Made by a program: the position numbers and the translations under genes. A model generated the notes under the pieces. That model saw only the letters and a program-made list of their open reading frames with translations. It was not told where the DNA came from and searched no databases. Below, one piece after another: positions 1 to 5,927 of a DNA stretch of 5,982 nt. The DNA is from an uncultured Lachnospiraceae bacterium (GTDB lineage: Bacteria; Bacillota_A; Clostridia; Lachnospirales; Lachnospiraceae). Each line of letters opens with the position of its first letter. The stretch's first letter is position 1. The stretch is taken from contig CAJUFW010000142.1 in NCBI GenBank assembly GCA_910585655.1, forward strand, positions 1 to 5,982. Reading direction: 5' to 3'.

Positions 1-611
1 ATAATCTTCCCTGTCCCGCGGCAGTCCGGGCAAGCCTGAACGTTTCGTACCATCCCAAATAAGGATTGCTGCGTATACACCACCTGTCCCTTGCCACCAC
101 ACTTAGAACAAGTTTCCGGCTGGGTGCCAGGCTTTGCTCCGCTACCGTGGCAAGTAGTACATTCGTCCTTTAAATTTAACTCCAGCTCTTTTTCACAGCC
201 AAAGACCGCTTCCTCAAACGTGATACGAACTCCGGTACGGATATTGGCTCCTTTTGCCGGTCCGTTATTCGCTCGTCTGCTGCCGCCGCCAAAAAAATCA
301 AAGGCGCCGCCGAACAGATCGCCGAAAATATCACCCATATCCATTCCGCTAAAGTCAAAACCGCCGGCTCCACCGGCGCCGCCGCTAAAAGCGGCATGTC
401 CAAACTGATCGTACTGTCTTCGCTTATCAGCGTCGCTTAGTACCGCATAGGCTTCAGATGCCTCTTTAAACAATCTCTCTGCCTCTTTATCTCCTGGATT
501 GGCGTCCGGATGATACTTTTTTGCCAACTGCCGATATGCCTTTTTCAGTTCTGCCTCCGTAGCGGTTTTGGATACTCCTAATACCTCGTAATAATCCCTT
601 TTTTCTGCCAT
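1..611 (-). CDS. dnaJ: Chaperone protein DnaJ (Hsp40), 5' part only, cut by the window edge
   Basis: J-domain co-chaperone that delivers unfolded substrates to DnaK and stimulates its ATPase in the cytoplasm. 203 complete codons are visible before the left edge; the family is usually about 370-390 residues, so the rest of the zinc region and the substrate-binding C-terminal domains lie outside. Seen directly: J-domain at residues 5-70 starting RDYYEVLGV, with the essential HPD at 34-36; Gly/Phe-rich linker at about 71-112; then the CxxCxGxG zinc-finger region with cysteine pairs 151/154, 168/171 and 194/197. A fourth pair is expected just past the edge. The frame is open to the edge, so the truncation is due to the window and is not a mutation. 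The ATG at 609-611 is preceded by a strong GGGAGGAG. It is the last gene of the hrcA-grpE-dnaK-dnaJ cluster, 142 bp after dnaK. The J-domain plus cysteine repeats make this a type I DnaJ rather than another J-protein. Confidence 0.97.
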   Translation of the reverse strand, partial: MAEKRDYYEVLGVSKTATEAELKKAYRQLAKKYHPDANPGDKEAERLFKEASEAYAVLSDADKRRQYDQFGHAAFSGGAGGAGGFDFSGMDMGDIFGDLFGGAFDFFGGGSRRANNGPAKGANIRTGVRITFEEAVFGCEKELELNLKDECTTCHGSGAKPGTQPETCSKCGGKGQVVYTQQSLFGMVRNVQACPDCRGTGKI

Positions 612-616
612 AATGG

Positions 617-624
617 CTCCTCCC
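617..624 (-). promoter_or_regulatory. Ribosome binding site of dnaJ
   Basis: GGGAGGAG on the minus strand, with 5 bases between it and the ATG at 611-609 (7 if counted from the GGAGG core). It is strongly complementary to the 16S 3' end and supports the chosen dnaJ start. dnaJ therefore has independent translation initiation despite the long gap after dnaK. Confidence 0.85.
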
Positions 625-663
625 ATATACGTCCTTTATTTCCAATCAATTTATGGCAGTATA

Positions 664-698
664 GGGAACCAAGCTCCTTTTTTCGGAACCTGGTTCCC
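664..698 (-). repeat. Inverted repeat in the dnaK-dnaJ gap (possible mRNA hairpin)
   Basis: Perfect 8-bp arms, GGGAACCA at 664-671 and TGGTTCCC at 691-698, separated by 19 bases. The loop holds a further GGAACC copy at 685-690, so one arm could pair with either of two partners. In the minus-strand transcript no U-run follows the hairpin, so it does not look like an intrinsic terminator. An mRNA processing or stability element between two cistrons is the more natural reading, but that is inference. Confidence 0.5.
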
Positions 699-753
699 CA
701 ACCAAACCATTTATACGGATTCCATGCCCGCCTCTAAAACGCAGACATTCTCC

Positions 754-2628
754 TTATACCTCTCTGTAATCTCCGTCTACCACGTCGTCCTGGTAGGTAC
801 CGTTATTTTGGCTGCCCATATCAGGACCTGCCCCTGTACCCATATCCGGACCAGCTCCTTGTCCCTGAGCCTGTTCATAAACCTTCTGGAAGAGCGCCTG
901 CGCGCTGGTCATCAGTTTTTCCTTGGCAGCCTTGATGTCTTCTACTTCGCCGTCGGACATCACTTCCGGATTGCTCTTTTCAATCAGCTCTTTTAAATGC
1001 GTCAGATCTGCCTGTACTGCCGCCTTATCGGTATCGGAAAGTTTGTCACCGACATCCTCTAATGCCTTTTCCGTCTGGAATACCATGGAATCGGCATCGT
1101 TTCTGGTATCAATCGCTTCCTTCCGCTTTTTGTCCTGCGCCTCAAATTCAGCCGCTTCTTTTACCGCCTTTTCAATATCGGCGTCAGACATGTTGGAGCC
1201 TGCTGTAATCGTAATATGCTGCTCTCTGCCGGTTCCTAAATCCTTCGCAGATACATTGACGATTCCGTTGGCGTCAATATCAAAGGTTACTTCAATCTGC
1301 GGCACTCCTCTTCTGGCTGGAGCGATTCCGTCCAAACGGAACTGACCAAGGCTCTTATTGTCTCTTGCAAACTGACGCTCGCCCTGTACGACATTGATAT
1401 CTACGGCAGACTGATTGTCGTCTGCGGTAGAGAAAATCTGGCTCTTTCTGGTCGGAATCGTTGTATTCCGCTCGATCAATCTGGTAGCGATTCCTCCCTG
1501 TGTCTCAATAGAAAGAGAAAGCGGTGTAACGTCTAACAATAAGATATCGCCTGCGCCTGCATCGCCTGCCAGCTTTCCGCCCTGAACAGAAGCGCCGATT
1601 GCCACACATTCATCCGGGTTTAAGCTCTTACTTGGTTCATGCCCGGTCAAAGCCTTTACTTTTTCCTGAACCGCAGGGATACGAGTCGAACCACCTACTA
1701 ACAACACCTTGCTAAGTTCGGAAGCATGAATTCCTGCATCGCGCAGAGCATTTTGTACCGGTACTGCGGTCCGCTCTACCAAATCATGCGTTAATTCATC
1801 GAATTTAGCCTTGGTCAAATCCATATCAAAGTGCTTTGGTCCTTCTGCTGTCGCTGTAATAAACGGCAGGTTGATATTGGTCGTGGTCGCAGAGGAAAGC
1901 TCCTTCTTGGCTTTCTCGGCTGCTTCCTTTAAACGCTGCAGCGCCATCTTATCGGTAGAAAGGTCTACGCCTTCTTTATTCTTAAAGTCCTCAATCATAT
2001 AGCGAGTAACTTTTTCGTCAAAATCATCTCCGCCAAGACGGTTGTCGCCGGATGTCGCCAATACCTCAATAACACCGTCGCCAATTTCAATGATGGAAAC
2101 GTCAAACGTGCCGCCGCCCAAATCATAAACCATGATTTTCTGCTCGCGCTCATTGTCTAATCCATACGCCAAAGCTGCTGCGGTCGGCTCATTGATAATA
2201 CGCTTTACATCCAACCCTGCAATCTTTCCTGCATCCTTGGTTGCCTGCCTTTGGGCATCGTTAAAATAAGCCGGTACGGTAATCACTGCCTCCGATACCT
2301 TTTCCCCTAAATAGCTTTCGGCGTCGGCTTTGAGCTTTTGCAGCACCATCGCGGAAATCTCCTGCGGAGAAAGCTTCTTGTCATCAATTGTCACGCGGAA
2401 ATCTGTTCCCATATGGCGCTTGATAGAAGAAATCGTCTTATCGGAATTGGTGACAGCCTGACGCTTGGCAGACTCGCCTACTAATCTCTCGCCGTTTTTG
2501 GTAAACGCCACAACAGACGGTGTGGTTCTTGCTCCCTCTGCGTTTGCAATTACTACCGGCTTACCACCTTCCATAACTGCTACACAGGAATTGGTTGTTC
2601 CTAAATCAATACCGATTATTTTACTCAT
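754..2628 (-). CDS. dnaK: Molecular chaperone DnaK (Hsp70)
   Basis: ATP-dependent cytoplasmic chaperone that binds and releases exposed hydrophobic peptides with DnaJ and GrpE. 624 residues, full length. Seen directly: Hsp70 signatures IDLGTTNS (7-14), VYDLGGGTFDVSII (167-180) and VLLVGGSTRIPAVQE (308-322); Lys70; EPTAAALAYGLD (147-158); catalytic-site Asp169, Thr174 and Asp176; interdomain linker with DVTPL at 366-370; the substrate-binding beta domain to about 480; then the helical lid. Compared with E. coli DnaK, a stretch of about 24 residues is missing after IKRHMG (around residue 75), the known Gram-positive type of deletion. The disordered tail carries two copies of GAGPDMG (591-597 and 599-605) and ends DDVVDGDYREV, resembling the usual acidic Hsp70 tail. 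The ATG has GGAGG 9 bases upstream. It follows grpE by 37 bp with no obvious own promoter, so it should be cotranscribed from the CIRCE-controlled promoter. Confidence 0.99.
   Translation of the reverse strand: MSKIIGIDLGTTNSCVAVMEGGKPVVIANAEGARTTPSVVAFTKNGERLVGESAKRQAVTNSDKTISSIKRHMGTDFRVTIDDKKLSPQEISAMVLQKLKADAESYLGEKVSEAVITVPAYFNDAQRQATKDAGKIAGLDVKRIINEPTAAALAYGLDNEREQKIMVYDLGGGTFDVSIIEIGDGVIEVLATSGDNRLGGDDFDEKVTRYMIEDFKNKEGVDLSTDKMALQRLKEAAEKAKKELSSATTTNINLPFITATAEGPKHFDMDLTKAKFDELTHDLVERTAVPVQNALRDAGIHASELSKVLLVGGSTRIPAVQEKVKALTGHEPSKSLNPDECVAIGASVQGGKLAGDAGAGDILLLDVTPLSLSIETQGGIATRLIERNTTIPTRKSQIFSTADDNQSAVDINVVQGERQFARDNKSLGQFRLDGIAPARRGVPQIEVTFDIDANGIVNVSAKDLGTGREQHITITAGSNMSDADIEKAVKEAAEFEAQDKKRKEAIDTRNDADSMVFQTEKALEDVGDKLSDTDKAAVQADLTHLKELIEKSNPEVMSDGEVEDIKAAKEKLMTSAQALFQKVYEQAQGQGAGPDMGTGAGPDMGSQNNGTYQDDVVDGDYREV
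811..858 (-). repeat. Two-copy 24-bp tandem repeat in the dnaK tail
   Basis: Codons 591-606 of dnaK encode GAGPDMGT followed by GAGPDMGS. Over the first 20 bases the two units agree at 17 positions, and the differences lie at third codon positions. This points to an older in-frame duplication kept at protein level in the disordered C-terminal tail. Confidence 0.8.
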
Positions 2629-2636
2629 GTTTTGTT

Positions 2637-2642
2637 ACCTCC
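2637..2642 (-). promoter_or_regulatory. Ribosome binding site of dnaK
   Basis: GGAGGT on the minus strand, 8 bases before the ATG at 2628-2626. It lies in the 37-bp gap between grpE and dnaK and fixes the dnaK start. Confidence 0.85.
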
Positions 2643-2665
2643 AATTTTCACTCTTTTACAAACTG

Positions 2666-3361
2666 TTAATTCACTACTTTTACCATAGAATGTCTGACTA
2701 CGCTTTCTTTATACAGATACCCCTTCTGGAATTCCTCTGCTACCAGGTTTTCCCCTAGTTCTTCATCCTCCGCGTGCATCACCGCATTGTGGAAATTCGG
2801 ATCAAATTCCTTTCCCACCGCTTCAATCGGTTTCACGCCGGCTTCCTCCAGGGCAGTAACCAGCTGCTTGTAAATCTTTTCGATTCCCTGAACAAACGCC
2901 CCTTCCCGTTCCTCCTCGGAAACGGCTCCTAACCCTCGTTCAAAATTGTCCAAAACCGGAAGAATCCGTTCAATGATATCCTTTGCCCCGATTTCAAACA
3001 TCGCGCTTTTTTCCCGGTCGGTACGCTTCCTGAAATTGTCGAACTCTGCCATCTGACGCTTTAATTTATCCTCCAGGTCTGCAATTTGCTCAAGAAGCTG
3101 CTTTTCCCGTTTGTCTTCTTTTTTCTTTTTCTTAAAAAATTTACCTTCTTTTTTGCCTTCTTCTATATCGGTCTCTTCCGCTTCTTTTGCTTCTTCCTCT
3201 AGTTCTGTTTCTGTCGTCTCCTCTTCGTCCGATACAGCCTCGTGTTCTCCGTATGGTCCGTCTCCTTCTATCGAAGTCTCCTCTATCTCCTTTTGCTCCG
3301 AAGCGAGCTTATCAGCCCTTAGCTTACTTTGCAAATCTGACATCGTATCCGAATTGCTCAT
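2666..3361 (-). CDS. grpE: Nucleotide exchange factor GrpE
   Basis: Cytoplasmic homodimer that promotes ADP release from DnaK and so resets the chaperone cycle; in several bacteria it also acts as a thermosensor. 231 residues, longer than E. coli GrpE (197). Seen directly: a long charged N-terminal region, very acidic at about 22-72, then a lysine cluster at 77-81; a long helix predicted to pair as a coiled coil at about 85-140, including QMAEFDNFRKRTDREK; and the C-terminal beta domain with FDPNFHNAVMH (186-196) and the GrpE signature running from FQKGYLYKES (211-220) to the end. The ATG at 3361 has AAGGAGGG upstream with an 11-base spacing, slightly long; an in-frame ATG at codon 7 lacks a better site. 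It lies 52 bp after hrcA and 37 bp before dnaK, as expected for this operon. Identity is firm; only the precise start is open. Confidence 0.97.
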   Translation of the reverse strand: MSNSDTMSDLQSKLRADKLASEQKEIEETSIEGDGPYGEHEAVSDEEETTETELEEEAKEAEETDIEEGKKEGKFFKKKKKEDKREKQLLEQIADLEDKLKRQMAEFDNFRKRTDREKSAMFEIGAKDIIERILPVLDNFERGLGAVSEEEREGAFVQGIEKIYKQLVTALEEAGVKPIEAVGKEFDPNFHNAVMHAEDEELGENLVAEEFQKGYLYKESVVRHSMVKVVN

Positions 3362-3372
3362 GGCTGCTTCGT

Positions 3373-3380
3373 CCCTCCTT
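3373..3380 (-). promoter_or_regulatory. Ribosome binding site of grpE
   Basis: AAGGAGGG on the minus strand, 11 bases before the ATG at 3361-3359. The spacing is at the long end of normal, but no other start codon in frame fits it better. Confidence 0.7.
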
Positions 3381-3413
3381 TCTATGTGCTAGGTCTTTCT
3401 GTGTCCTGCCGCC

Positions 3414-4454
3414 CTACTCCTGGCTGTTTTCTTTAAAAATCTCGTCTAACTGCGTCATCAGGTTCTGCAAGGTACTGACTACCCGTTCATAATCCATCCG
3501 CTTTGGCCCGACGATACCGATTTTTCCATAGACACCCTCCTGTATCTCATAGGTCGCCGTCACCACAGAACAGTCCTTCATACTTTCTACCGTTGTTTCA
3601 TTGCCGATATAAACCTGAATCCCTCTGGTTTCCTCATCCTCCATCCGATTGCTAAGCAGGGTCGTCAGTTCCTTTTTTTCCTCTAAGGTATAAAGAAGCT
3701 CACTCGCCTTTTCCTTATCCGACAGCTCCGGATATTTTAAAATATTCGTCGCTCCGCTGGTATAGATCTCAACGTCGTCTTCCTCTGTGATCGCCTGCGC
3801 TACCATATCCAAAATATCACTGACCAGCGTGCCGTAACCGCCTGCCTGCTCCTTAATCTGCTGAATCAGTCCGATGTTGATTTCTGTGATATCCAATCCC
3901 TGCAAGAATGTATTCATCACGATATTGAGCTTGAGTATCAATTCCTTTTCCAAAAGCTGCCTGGTGGAAATCAATTTGTTTTTGACGATATTGCCATCCA
4001 TCACCAAAACCATCAAAAGCTGGGACTCATTGACCTCGGTAAGCTGGATAAACTTGACCTTCCGATGGGAATACTGCGGCGATGTGACCATCGTCGTATA
4101 GTTGGTATTCACCGCCAAAAGCTTTGCTACCTGCTGGAGCAGGCTTTCCATCTTATCAGCCTTCTCCAAAAGAAGCTCTTTCATGTTTTCCACTTCCCTG
4201 ACCTGATCCTCCATCATAGTATCCACATAGAGGCGATACCCTTTATCCGAAGGAATTCTCCCGGCAGAGGTGTGGGGCTGGATGATATAACCAAGCTCCT
4301 CCAAATCCGCCATCTCATTCCGAATCGTCGCCGAGCTAAGACCTAAATCCGGTTCCTTGGAAATCGTCCTAGAACCAACCGGCTCTCCGGTCTTTAAATA
4401 ATTGCGGATAATTACCTGGAGAATCTTGAGCTTTCTGTTATCTAATTGTTCCAT
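3414..4454 (-). CDS. hrcA: Heat-inducible transcription repressor HrcA
   Basis: Dimeric repressor that binds CIRCE and shuts off class I heat-shock genes; in the characterised systems its activity depends on the GroEL chaperonin. 346 residues from the chosen start, typical of the family (about 340-350). Seen directly: N-terminal winged helix-turn-helix including GEPVGSRTIS (23-32), LSSATIRNEMADLEELGYI (39-57) and HTSAGRIPSDKGYRLYVD (61-78); a central GAF-like/dimerisation region; YTSGATNIL at 231-239; and the C-terminal conserved GKIGIVGPKRMDYERV (310-325). The frame stays open upstream to a GTG at 4508, but that codon lies inside CIRCE. The ATG at 4454-4452 has GGAGGG just upstream and gives the standard N-terminus. 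Another ATG at 4466 has no good ribosome binding site. First gene of the operon, with the perfect CIRCE 47 bases upstream, so it is autoregulated. The start is the only uncertain point. Confidence 0.97.
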   Translation of the reverse strand: MEQLDNRKLKILQVIIRNYLKTGEPVGSRTISKEPDLGLSSATIRNEMADLEELGYIIQPHTSAGRIPSDKGYRLYVDTMMEDQVREVENMKELLLEKADKMESLLQQVAKLLAVNTNYTTMVTSPQYSHRKVKFIQLTEVNESQLLMVLVMDGNIVKNKLISTRQLLEKELILKLNIVMNTFLQGLDITEINIGLIQQIKEQAGGYGTLVSDILDMVAQAITEEDDVEIYTSGATNILKYPELSDKEKASELLYTLEEKKELTTLLSNRMEDEETRGIQVYIGNETTVESMKDCSVVTATYEIQEGVYGKIGIVGPKRMDYERVVSTLQNLMTQLDEIFKENSQE

Positions 4455-4458
4455 GCTG

Positions 4459-4464
4459 CCCTCC
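4459..4464 (-). promoter_or_regulatory. Ribosome binding site of hrcA
   Basis: GGAGGG on the minus strand (plus-strand CCCTCC), 4 bases before the ATG at 4454-4452 (5 from the GGAGG core). It decides the start in favour of 4454 over the in-frame ATG at 4466, which it nearly overlaps, and the GTG at 4508. Confidence 0.75.
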
Positions 4465-4501
4465 ATTCGTTCGCTTGGTATCTGCTTCTCTGTCCGGTTT
4501 G

Positions 4502-4528
4502 TTAGCACTCAATCAGGTAGAGTGCTAA
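4502..4528 (-). promoter_or_regulatory. CIRCE operator (HrcA binding site)
   Basis: Perfect match to the CIRCE consensus TTAGCACTC-N9-GAGTGCTAA, with spacer AATCAGGTA. The symmetry extends one base outward on each side (GTTAGCACTC at 4501-4510, GAGTGCTAAC at 4520-4529). It lies just downstream of the predicted transcription start and 47 bases before the hrcA ATG, so it is also in the leader RNA, where it could form a stem-loop. It places the whole hrcA-grpE-dnaK-dnaJ operon under HrcA. Confidence 0.98.
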
Positions 4529-4539
4529 CATCTATTTAT

Positions 4540-4568
4540 AAAATAGCACCAGAGCAGCTTTTTGTCAA
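4540..4568 (-). promoter_or_regulatory. Sigma-A-type promoter of the hrcA operon
   Basis: Minus strand: -35 TTGACA (4568-4563, perfect), 17-base spacer, -10 TATTTT (4545-4540, four of six). Predicted start near 4533, immediately before CIRCE, so bound HrcA would block initiation or early elongation. A run of T and A at 4573-4585 just upstream of the -35 resembles an UP element. Position relative to CIRCE matches known class I promoters. Confidence 0.85.
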
Positions 4569-4578
4569 CACCTTTTTT

Positions 4579-4600
4579 AAAAAAAGTGCAGGCTGTCCTG
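4579..4600 (-). terminator. Weak intrinsic terminator candidate after the TetR-family gene
   Basis: On the minus strand a 4-bp stem CAGG/CCTG with a 4-base loop (4600-4589) is followed, after CAC, by seven T residues (4585-4579). The stem is short for an intrinsic terminator, so this is tentative. It lies between the TetR-family stop codon and the hrcA promoter, the right place to end the upstream transcript. The T/A tract may instead serve as the UP element of the hrcA promoter. Confidence 0.3.
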
Positions 4601-4627
4601 GTGTTTCTTCTTTTCCTCTCCTGTTTT

Positions 4628-5203
4628 TTAGTTCTCCTCTACCTCCATAATATCAAAAATCGAATGTGTGAGTACATATTCATATGCTGCCACTACGTCC
4701 GAGGCTTTTGCCTCCAGCCCGCCTTCTCCGGCAATCCATGCTTTGATTACACTTACCACGCCCAGCCCGTAATACCCGGCAATCACACGGTCGTTTAACA
4801 GCGGCATCGCCGGAAGCGGCTTTAATCGGTGGATATGGATATATTGATACAGCATTTCCGTCAGCTTTTTTCTCATGACCTCTTCAAAGGAATTCTGCCC
4901 TGTAATCTCAAGGGCTTTCCGATAAAACGCCTTTTCCTTTTCCAATCTGACAAATAAAAGCTTGACTGCTTCTTTTGGCAAATCGCTCTCTAATATCTGC
5001 GTCACCGGTATGAGTACCTCTTCCTCAAACAGCCATTCTAACACCTCATACTTATCTTGAAAATAATGATAAAAGGTAGGGCGGATAACGCCTGCTTCAT
5101 CCGTTATCATTTTAATGGTAATTTTTTCAAATGGATACTGCTCCATCAACTCCCGCAGACTCTCCCCCAAAAGCGTTTTTGTCATCTCCTTTTTCCGTTC
5201 CAT
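4628..5203 (-). CDS. TetR/AcrR-family transcriptional regulator, probably with a DhaS/TetR_C_8-type C-terminal domain
   Basis: Predicted DNA-binding repressor, 191 residues, normal for the family. Seen directly: N-terminal helix-turn-helix with PFEKITIKMITDEAGV (24-39) and the recognition-helix/after-helix stretch IRPTFYHYFQDKYEVLEWLF (40-59), the hallmark TetR pattern of FYxYFxxKxxL. The C-terminal half (about 75-185), with FYRKAL (93-98) and SVIKAWIAGEGG (151-162), resembles the TetR_C_8 domain found in many small Firmicute regulators of DhaS type. I infer that subfamily from general pattern only. It contains the histidine-bearing YIHIHR (121-126), but no clear metal site can be claimed. 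The ATG at 5203 has AGGGAGG 10 bases upstream; an ATG abutting that site leads to a stop after two codons. It starts 18 bp after the mntP-like stop, so the two are probably cotranscribed and it may regulate that operon or a divergent gene. The ligand is unknown. Confidence 0.9.
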   Translation of the reverse strand: MERKKEMTKTLLGESLRELMEQYPFEKITIKMITDEAGVIRPTFYHYFQDKYEVLEWLFEEEVLIPVTQILESDLPKEAVKLLFVRLEKEKAFYRKALEITGQNSFEEVMRKKLTEMLYQYIHIHRLKPLPAMPLLNDRVIAGYYGLGVVSVIKAWIAGEGGLEAKASDVVAAYEYVLTHSIFDIMEVEEN

Positions 5204-5213
5204 CCTAGGTCAT

Positions 5214-5220
5214 CCTCCCT
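5214..5220 (-). promoter_or_regulatory. Ribosome binding site of the TetR-family gene
   Basis: AGGGAGG on the minus strand, immediately after the pump gene stop at 5224-5222 and 10 bases before the ATG at 5203-5201. The stop and the ribosome binding site are almost contiguous, which favours coupled expression of the two genes. Confidence 0.7.
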
Positions 5221-5221
5221 G

Positions 5222-5797
5222 TCAGATTTGAAATCGCACAAACAGCTCCACACCTGCCGCCACCAACAAAATGCCTCCCACAATATAGGCTTTCGCCCGG
5301 TATTCGTACCCCAGACGGTATCCGGTATAAATACCGAACAACACGGCAAGTACCGTCACCACCGCAATGGAGATCGTTTCCTTTAACATGCTCGTCTGTA
5401 AAAAGGCGAACCCGATTCCTGCAAAAAAAGCATCCAGGCTTGTCGCACATGCCAAAAAGATCATTTCTTTTACCGGAAAGCTGTCCCGGCACGTTTCCTG
5501 GATAGGTCTTCCCTTTTTTGCCTTGGTAAGCAAATAAATGCCCAATATCACAAAAATAGCCATAGAACCCGTCCTCCAAATGACGTTCAGCTCCTCTAAT
5601 GTCTCCATCATATTGGAAATTCGCCCCAACAGCGAACCGATTACCAAGGCTCCCACCTGCCAGACAGCAAAGACTGCGCTCAGCAGCAACAGCCGTTTTT
5701 TTTCAATCCTGGACAAAAGCGCTCCCCGGCATATCACCACGGCAAACACATCGAGCGACAGACCGACCGCTATCAACAATACTTCCCCTAAATTCAC
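5222..5797 (-). CDS. mntP: MntP-family manganese efflux pump (putative)
   Basis: Small inner-membrane protein expected to export Mn2+. 191 residues, close to E. coli MntP (188). Seen directly: two related halves, each opening with the family motif around a conserved membrane aspartate, VGLSLDVFAVVICRGA (11-26, Asp16) and ATSLDAFFAGIGFAFLQ (118-134, Asp122). About six hydrophobic segments are visible, near 4-24, 37-58, 74-91, 111-133, 140-160 and 169-187, with a charged loop at 92-110 (TKAKKGRPIQ). The start is a GTG at 5797-5795 with AAGGGAGG 8 bases upstream; no better ATG exists near it. It is first in a probable two-gene operon with the TetR-family gene 18 bp downstream and has a promoter match at 5852-5880. 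Family membership is well supported; transport of manganese rather than another ion is inferred from characterised relatives. Confidence 0.88.
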   Translation of the reverse strand: MNLGEVLLIAVGLSLDVFAVVICRGALLSRIEKKRLLLLSAVFAVWQVGALVIGSLLGRISNMMETLEELNVIWRTGSMAIFVILGIYLLTKAKKGRPIQETCRDSFPVKEMIFLACATSLDAFFAGIGFAFLQTSMLKETISIAVVTVLAVLFGIYTGYRLGYEYRAKAYIVGGILLVAAGVELFVRFQI

Positions 5798-5805
5798 ACT
5801 ATGCG

Positions 5806-5813
5806 CCTCCCTT
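5806..5813 (-). promoter_or_regulatory. Ribosome binding site of the mntP-like gene
   Basis: AAGGGAGG on the minus strand with 8 bases to the GTG at 5797-5795. It supports a non-ATG start for this gene. Confidence 0.75.
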
Positions 5814-5851
5814 TTCTGACTAAACGTCTGATACGACGATTACTGCTATTT

Positions 5852-5880
5852 ATTATAAAGAAAGCAACTGCCGCTGTACA
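5852..5880 (-). promoter_or_regulatory. Predicted sigma-A promoter of the mntP-like/TetR operon
   Basis: Minus strand: -35 TGTACA (5880-5875, four of six), 17-base spacer, -10 TATAAT (5857-5852, perfect). The predicted start is near 5845, giving a leader of about 48 bases. That is too short for a yybP-ykoY manganese riboswitch. Confidence 0.65.
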
Positions 5881-5882
5881 GA

Positions 5883-5902
5883 TACAAAATCATAGATTTG
5901 TA
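5883..5902. promoter_or_regulatory. Operator-like imperfect palindrome upstream of the pump promoter
   Basis: TACAAA (5883-5888) and TTTGTA (5897-5902) form inverted 6-bp arms around 8 bases. They sit directly upstream of the -35 at 5875-5880, between two divergent promoters. A third TACAAA lies at 5930-5935. The size and position would suit a dimeric regulator such as the TetR-family protein encoded next door. The arms are AT-rich and short, so chance cannot be excluded. Confidence 0.35.
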
Positions 5903-5927
5903 GCCTGATAAGCCATCGAAAAGGTTC

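Noticed and set aside
1..611. dnaJ as a pseudogene or truncated gene
   Set aside because: The frame is intact up to the window edge and breaks off in the middle of the zinc-finger region, as expected from a cut sequence.
672..700. Internal promoter for dnaJ (TATACT-like box just downstream of the inverted repeat on the minus strand)
   Set aside because: No acceptable -35 box at 16-18 bases, so a separate dnaJ promoter cannot be supported.
738..756. Mini-ORF right after the dnaK stop (ATG TCT GCG TTT TAG preceded by AAGGAG)
   Set aside because: Four codons only, and the ribosome binding site is too close to the ATG; most likely chance.
613..1345. Plus-strand open frames of 127 and 140 codons antisense to the 3' end of dnaK
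   Set aside because: They mirror the strongly constrained dnaK coding strand, have low-complexity Ser-rich translations, no family resemblance and no convincing ribosome binding site.
3187..3492. Plus-strand 101-codon frame opposite grpE and the hrcA end
   Set aside because: Low-complexity shadow of the Glu/Lys-rich GrpE N-terminus, with no supporting start signal.
5205..5579. Minus-strand 124-codon frame within the pump gene
   Set aside because: It overlaps the MntP-like gene in another frame, and its translation (Gly/Cys/Arg-rich) matches nothing. The MntP frame has clear family motifs and a ribosome binding site.
5798..5880. Manganese riboswitch (yybP-ykoY) in front of the pump gene
   Set aside because: The predicted leader is about 48 bases, too short for that aptamer, and its conserved paired loops are not visible.
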